Positions 31,334-35,363 of a stretch of 35,363 nt of DNA are shown piece by piece. Position numbers and translations under genes: made by a program. The DNA comes from Caulobacteraceae bacterium (GTDB taxonomy: Bacteria > Pseudomonadota > Alphaproteobacteria > Caulobacterales > Caulobacteraceae). The stretch covers positions 1 through 35,363 of the forward strand of contig JAIEQA010000119.1 in the NCBI GenBank assembly GCA_019748095.1, written 5' to 3'. Below the pieces are notes generated by a model. That model saw nothing but the letters and a program-made list of their open reading frames with translations, ran no database searches and was not told where the DNA came from. The first letter of the stretch is position 1. The number at the start of each line of letters is the position of its first letter.

Positions 31334-32490
31334 GGGTTCAGCACCAGATCGTCGCGGTGAATGGCGACACCGGGACCCTTGTAGCCCACCAGTGTCTCGA
31401 TCTCACCGGAATGCCGGCCCCGGATCCGCTCCATCTCGTCCGCCGCATAGGCCGCCAGCCCGACGCCCAGGCTCCGCCCGTCCGTGCCGGTCACACGCAC
31501 ACAGTCGCCCCGGTCGAACCGGCCCTCGACCGTGCGGACACCCGAGGCCAGAAGACTGCGTCCATCCATCAGCGCACCGGCGGCACCGTCATCCACGGTC
31601 AGGGCCCCGGCGGGCTCGAGGCTCCCGGCGATCCAGGACTTGTAGGCCTGCATGGGGGTGCCGGGTGCCGTGATCAGACTGGCCCGGGCCCCGGCCGCGA
31701 CCGCCGCGAGCGGACGGTTCACCAGCCCCGATACGATCAGGGTGGCGCACCCGGCGGAGCGGGCGATGCGGGCCGCCTCCAGCTTGGTCGCCATCCCGCC
31801 CGTTCCGACGTCGGCGTCGGTGTTGGCACCCCCGGCCATGGCCAGAACCTCGGGGCCGAGGCTAGCGATCAGCGGCAGGTGTTGCGCGTGCGGATCGCGT
31901 CTGGGATCGGCCGTGTACAGACCGTCCACATCCGACAGCAGGATCAGCAGGTCGGCCCGCACCAACTGTGCCGTCCTCGCCGCCAGCCGGTCGTTGTCGC
32001 CATAGCGGATCTCTTCGGTCGCGACCGTATCGTTCTCGTTGACCACCGGCACGGCCCCCAGCTTCAGCAGGGCCTCCATGGTGGCCCGGGCATTCAGCCA
32101 GCGGCGACGGCGTTCGGTGTCGTCACGCGTCAGCAGCACCTGGGCCGGGAACAGGTCGGCACCGGCCAGCGCCGCCTCCCACGCCTGCATCAGCAGCGAC
32201 TGACCCACGGCGGCGGCGGCCTGTTTCTCATCCAGCCGCGCATTCCTTTCCAGCCCCAGCCGGTTCCGCCCCAGGGCGATGGCCCCGGAAGACACCAGGA
32301 CCACCTGACGCCCGCTCTTGCGCAACCCGGACAGGTCCTGGGCCAGCCCGGCAAGCCAGCCGGCCGCTGGTCCCTTGCGCTCTGCATCCACCACCAGAGA
32401 CGAGCCGACCTTCACGACGATCCGACGCGCCGCCCGCAGGCAGGCGGCCGGGGTCAGGGCATCGGGGGCAGGCGGGGCGGAGGACGTCAC
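31330..32490 (-). CDS. proB: Glutamate 5-kinase
   Basis: This enzyme phosphorylates glutamate in the first step of proline synthesis and is normally feedback-inhibited by proline. The 386 residues have the amino-acid-kinase motifs [38 protein letters not shown] and the [14 protein letters not shown] lysine region. A C-terminal PUA domain follows (about 290-380). I use the GTG at 32490 ([12 protein letters not shown]). A GTG at 32529 would add 13 residues and start three bases after the upstream gene's stop; neither has a good ribosome-binding site, so the start is uncertain. It overlaps proA by four bases. Confidence 0.93.
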   Translation of the reverse strand: MTSSAPPAPDALTPAACLRAARRIVVKVGSSLVVDAERKGPAAGWLAGLAQDLSGLRKSGRQVVLVSSGAIALGRNRLGLERNARLDEKQAAAAVGQSLLMQAWEAALAGADLFPAQVLLTRDDTERRRRWLNARATMEALLKLGAVPVVNENDTVATEEIRYGDNDRLAARTAQLVRADLLILLSDVDGLYTADPRRDPHAQHLPLIASLGPEVLAMAGGANTDADVGTGGMATKLEAARIARSAGCATLIVSGLVNRPLAAVAAGARASLITAPGTPMQAYKSWIAGSLEPAGALTVDDGAAGALMDGRSLLASGVRTVEGRFDRGDCVRVTGTDGRSLGVGLAAYAADEMERIRGRHSGEIETLVGYKGPGVAIHRDDLVLNP

Positions 32491-32532
32491 GAAATGACCA
32501 TGCCGCGCTGCGTGCGCTGCAACAAGCACCGG

Positions 32533-33384
32533 CTACAGGTTGGCGAACGTATCGCAGGCGGCGGGGTCGCCCGACTGGTAGCCGCGCTGCAGCCACTGCA
32601 TCCGCTGTTCGGAGGTGCCGTGGGTGAAGCTTTCGGGGCTGACCTGCCCGCCCGAGCGGCGCTGCAGGGCGTCGTCGCCGATGGCCGAGGCCGTACGCAG
32701 CCCCTCTTCCAGATCGCCGGCCTCCAGCGCGACCTCTCCATTGGACACGGTGGCCGCGTTGGCGGCCCAGACCCCGGCATAGCAGTCGGCCTGAAGCTCC
32801 AGAGCCACGGAATAGCGGTTGGCCTCGGCCTCCGACCCGGCGGCCTGCTGAGCCCGGCGCACCTGATCCGACGCGCCGGTCAGGGTCTGGATGTGATGAC
32901 CGACCTCATGGGCCAGCACATAGGCGCGTGCGAAATCTGCCCCCGAAGCCCCCAGCTGGGTCTCCATCTGCTCCCAAAAGGCCAGATCCAGATACACCTG
33001 CCGGTCCGCCGGACAGTAGAATGGCCCCATGGCTGACTCGCCATAGCCGCAGCCCGTCTGGGTGCCCTGGGTGTAGATCACGATATTGGCCGGCGGCTCA
33101 TAGCCCTCCAGCTTCGTCGCCCAGACGTCGTTGATGTTGCGGCCGACGATGTCGACGAACAGCCCGGCCTGATCCTCGGGCGTACCCTGCCGGCCTTCCT
33201 CGGCGGACCCGGCCGCGCCGAACTGGCTGGCGATTTGGGTGGTGGTCGTCGGGTCAATGCCGAAGACGAAATAGCCGATCAGGGCCAGAACGGCGACGCC
33301 GATCCCGCCTCCGGCCACCGCACCGCCGCCCATGCCGCGGCGATCCTCAACTCCCCCGCCCCGTTGTCCACCTTGCCAGCGCAT
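32533..33384 (-). CDS. Neutral zinc metallopeptidase (YpfJ type)
   Basis: The 283-residue product has a Gly-rich N-terminus and one membrane helix (about 24-42), then a Thr/Ala linker and the conserved domain of the putative neutral zinc metallopeptidase family. The zinc site is HEVGHH (159-164), with a later Glu-rich helix (ALELQADCYAGVWA) supplying the third ligand. Two cysteines (112 and 124) may form a disulfide. The domain is predicted to lie outside the cytoplasm. Its substrate is unknown. It is on the same strand as proB-proA and its stop is 42 bases upstream of proB, so they may share a transcript. Confidence 0.92.
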   Translation of the reverse strand: MRWQGGQRGGGVEDRRGMGGGAVAGGGIGVAVLALIGYFVFGIDPTTTTQIASQFGAAGSAEEGRQGTPEDQAGLFVDIVGRNINDVWATKLEGYEPPANIVIYTQGTQTGCGYGESAMGPFYCPADRQVYLDLAFWEQMETQLGASGADFARAYVLAHEVGHHIQTLTGASDQVRRAQQAAGSEAEANRYSVALELQADCYAGVWAANAATVSNGEVALEAGDLEEGLRTASAIGDDALQRRSGGQVSPESFTHGTSEQRMQWLQRGYQSGDPAACDTFANL

Positions 33385-33454
33385 AGGCCATCCTCCCCCG
33401 TGTCGTGTTCAAGCTAGGCCGGAACGCGGTCAAAGGGGAAGGGATGCACTGCGT

Positions 33455-33832
33455 TCAGCGCGGTGGGCGTGCCAGCCAGTCGTCGATCTGGCCGACGCCC
33501 TGCACGACCGCCTCGCGTCGCGCGGTCGCCTGTTCGCGGGCCTGTCGCTCCTGCTCAGGGGACCGCAGGGGCAGCTCGCGGCGGATATAGGGCTCGGGCT
33601 GGCGGGCGGCCTCGATCTCCAGTGCGCGCAGCCGGGCCTCGGTCGCATGCTGCCGGGCAAAGGCGGCCTGTTCGGCGGAGGCCTGGCGCTGGATTTCCAT
33701 CCGGTTGCGCAGCTCATCGGCCATCGGATCGCCGATGTAGGGTTGGCCGGGATAGGGCATGACCTGGGCCGCCGCCGGCCCGGCAGCGGTGACGGCGGCG
33801 AGAGCGGCCAGAAGGAACGATGTGCGGGTCAT
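33455..33832 (-). CDS. Small secreted Glu/Arg/Ala-rich protein
   Basis: The 125-residue product has a signal peptide (MTRTSFLLAALAAVTAAG, cleavage after about AAAQ at 23). A short Pro/Tyr segment (VMPYPGQPYIGDP) follows, then a long charged helix rich in Gln, Glu, Arg and Ala (about 40-105). It ends with VGQIDDWLARPPR. I chose the ATG at 33832, which begins the signal peptide; an in-frame start ten codons upstream adds non-signal residues. I see no known domain. It lies alone between the metallopeptidase and the methyltransferase on the minus strand. Confidence 0.78.
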   Translation of the reverse strand: MTRTSFLLAALAAVTAAGPAAAQVMPYPGQPYIGDPMADELRNRMEIQRQASAEQAAFARQHATEARLRALEIEAARQPEPYIRRELPLRSPEQERQAREQATARREAVVQGVGQIDDWLARPPR

Positions 33833-33885
33833 GGCCTCAAGATGGGGCCTGCCGTCCTCCACGCCAAGCGAAGCCGTACCCGGCG

Positions 33886-34536
33886 TCAGCCTATGGCCCA
33901 GACACTCGAACGTTTGATGGCGAAATCCTCCAGCTCTCGCGTGGTGGGCACCTGATATTCCGCCAGATGGATCAGGCCCTCGCTGCGGAAATAGGTCCGG
34001 TGCGGATCGCCGATCAGGATGCGCGATCCCTGTCGCCGGGCGGCCCCCAGCCAGTCCATGACCCGGTCGGTCATCGGCTTCTCATAGCAGACGTCGCCGG
34101 CGCAGATGACGTCGACCTCCGGCGGCGGTCCGTCCAGCAGATCGTTATTGGTGAACGCCACGTCCACGCCGTTGGCTTCGGCGTTCAGGGCGACGGCTGC
34201 GGCACAGAAGGGGTCGATGTCAGCGGCCAGCACCTGGGTGGCCCCGGCCTTCATCGCCGCGATCGCGACCAGACCCGACCCTGTGGCGAAATCCAGCACG
34301 GTCCGGCCGGCCACTTCGGCCGGTGTGTCCAGCAGCCACCGCGCCAGCCCTTGACCGCCGGACCAGGCGAAGGCCCAGAACGGTGGCGGCAGGCCCAGTT
34401 CGCCCAACTCTTCCTCGGTCATGCGCCAGATCGGCGTGATCTCATCGGCCAGCCACAGCGAGATCTCCGGTGTGTGCGGCACGGGCTGCAACCGGGTGTT
34501 GGCCAGGATGAAGGCGGCGGGGTCGGCGATCATCAT
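33886..34536 (-). CDS. Class I SAM methyltransferase, ETF-beta lysine methyltransferase-like
   Basis: The 216-residue product has the Rossmann-type methyltransferase motifs: VLDFATGSGLVAIAA (motif I), LAADIDPFCAAAVALNAEANG (motif II region), and DVICAGDVCYEKPMTD in place of the active-site motif. The N-terminal FWAFAWSGGQGLARWLLD is shared with the METTL20/ETFBKMT group, which methylates lysines on the electron-transfer flavoprotein beta subunit. It is also close to the ribosomal L11 methyltransferase group, so substrate is by similarity only. I use the ATG at 34536 (MMIADPAAF); a GTG at 34584 would overlap the upstream ABC1 gene. Confidence 0.85.
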   Translation of the reverse strand: MMIADPAAFILANTRLQPVPHTPEISLWLADEITPIWRMTEEELGELGLPPPFWAFAWSGGQGLARWLLDTPAEVAGRTVLDFATGSGLVAIAAMKAGATQVLAADIDPFCAAAVALNAEANGVDVAFTNNDLLDGPPPEVDVICAGDVCYEKPMTDRVMDWLGAARRQGSRILIGDPHRTYFRSEGLIHLAEYQVPTTRELEDFAIKRSSVWAIG

Positions 34537-34568
34537 GGCCTGCGTGTGGGCGTTATGGCGCTGCGACG

Positions 34569-35363
34569 CTAGAGCCAGTGGCACAGCATTGCCCGGACCT
34601 CGACCCGCGCTTTCAGCCGGCTGGCCAGCAGATAGACCCCGCCCAGTTTGCGCTGAACGAACAGGGTGTCGATCGGCGGCACGTGCCAGACGCTACGGTC
34701 CTGGGCGAAATCCATGCCCCGCTCCCGCAGTTTGATGGTCACCGAGGTATCGCCGAAATCGAACGCCCCTTCGCCCCGGAAGGGGGCCAGGGCCAGATCA
34801 AACATCGCCGCCAGCCCCTCGGCGTCCTTGTTGGTGGCCCGGTCGTCGAAGAAGCCGATCGCCTGGGCCGCCGCGATCGCCGCGTCCCGGTCGTCGGCCA
34901 GGGCCGCACGCATCAGGACGCGATAGCCTTCGGCCAGGTCCTTCGGAATGGTCCGGGTGGCGCCGAAATCCAGCAGCACCAGCCGCCCCTGGGCATCCAG
35001 CCGGTAGTTGGCGAAATTGGGATCGGTCTGCATCAGGCCGAACTCGAACAGCTCGCGCAGCAGCAGCTGGATCAACAGGGTCGCGACCCGGTCCCGCTCC
35101 GCCTGCGGCCGGTCGGTCAGGGATTCGACGGGCACCCCTTCAATATAGCCCATGGCCAGAACGTCGGGTCGCGTGAGGGCGGGATAGAGCGCTGGCACGA
35201 CATAGTCGGGGTCTCCGGCCAGCAGTGCGCCGAACCGGGCCAGATGTTCGGCCTCCCGTTCATAGTCGGCTTCCTCATGCAGCTGGCGCTTGGCCTCGAC
35301 CAGCAGGGGGCCGAGGTCGATCTCGCGCGGCAGGATGCCCGAGACCCGCATCAGGGTGGCGAC
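34569..35363 (-). CDS. ABC1/UbiB-family kinase-like protein (C-terminal part)
   Basis: The open frame continues past the right edge of the window (upstream codons VATL are in frame), so only the last 264 residues are seen. They contain the family's atypical kinase elements: LHEEADYEREAEHL (a conserved QEL/EDY-like region), LAMGYIEGV, the catalytic-loop LMQTDPNFANY and the metal-binding LLDFGATR. The C-terminal region with SVWHVPPIDTLFVQRKLGG resembles ABC1/AarF proteins involved in ubiquinone synthesis. The N-terminal KxGQ motif is outside the window. The stop is 32 bases upstream of the methyltransferase start on the same strand. Confidence 0.92.
   Translation of the reverse strand, partial: VATLMRVSGILPREIDLGPLLVEAKRQLHEEADYEREAEHLARFGALLAGDPDYVVPALYPALTRPDVLAMGYIEGVPVESLTDRPQAERDRVATLLIQLLLRELFEFGLMQTDPNFANYRLDAQGRLVLLDFGATRTIPKDLAEGYRVLMRAALADDRDAAIAAAQAIGFFDDRATNKDAEGLAAMFDLALAPFRGEGAFDFGDTSVTIKLRERGMDFAQDRSVWHVPPIDTLFVQRKLGGVYLLASRLKARVEVRAMLCHWL

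Overview
The window is a dense, GC-rich bacterial chromosome segment with 37 protein genes, no rRNA, tRNA, CRISPR array, insertion sequence or phage gene that I can see, and no gene-free stretch longer than about 280 bases. The gene set points to Alphaproteobacteria, most likely Caulobacterales such as Brevundimonas or Caulobacter. The evidence is a PleC-type hybrid of PAS domains and histidine kinase, GANTC sites (the CcrM methylation motif) clustered next to it, System I cytochrome c maturation genes, a GlnE adenylyltransferase, ftsH close to folP, and many 4-base ATGA/GTGA/TTGA start-stop overlaps.

Layout, left to right. 1-197: the last 50 codons of a probable FtsH protease and its terminator. 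265-3545: a lipase-like alpha/beta hydrolase, an acyltransferase-3 membrane enzyme, a six-helix membrane protein and a small winged-helix regulator, lying between ftsH and folP. 3542-6701: folP, thiD, a nucleotidyltransferase-like protein and a PhzF-family isomerase. The last three are joined by 4-base overlaps, and folP itself overlaps the regulator before it. 6702-6979: an intergenic region with a minus-strand-facing terminator and an 11-base-period direct repeat. 6980-9392: a PepSY-like periplasmic protein and a PhoP/PhoQ-type two-component pair. 9470-14756: an unrecognised helical protein followed by ccmI-ccmE-ccmF-ccmH, with no ccmG. 14861-21500: a DegP/HtrA protease, a second OmpR/EnvZ-type pair, and glnE translationally coupled to the kinase. 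21555-23745: an EF-hand protein, an ECF sigma factor, a probable membrane anti-sigma factor and a CnrX-like periplasmic sensor. The last three overlap head to tail.

23752-26881 (minus strand): the PleC-like kinase and a conserved 189-residue protein upstream of it. 27107-30086 (plus strand): a small secreted Arg/Gly-rich protein, an ALDH7-type aldehyde dehydrogenase and a Tat-exported two-lobed retropepsin-like protease. 30071-35363 (minus strand): a neutral zinc metallopeptidase followed by proB-proA (proline synthesis), a small secreted Glu/Arg-rich protein, an ETF-beta-methyltransferase-like enzyme, and the C-terminal part of an ABC1/UbiB-family kinase that runs off the window.

A recurring theme is the cell envelope: three histidine kinases, two OmpR-type regulators, an ECF/anti-sigma/periplasmic-sensor set, DegP, two further exported or membrane-anchored proteases, and cytochrome c maturation. 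Most of this is ordinary core genome. The parts most worth a second look are the EF-hand/ECF cassette, the candidate antisense transcript at 6711-6980, the two OmpR-type direct repeats, the two-lobed exported aspartic protease, and the methylation-site and inverted-repeat cluster upstream of the PleC-like gene. I did not find a clearly novel defence or mobile system.
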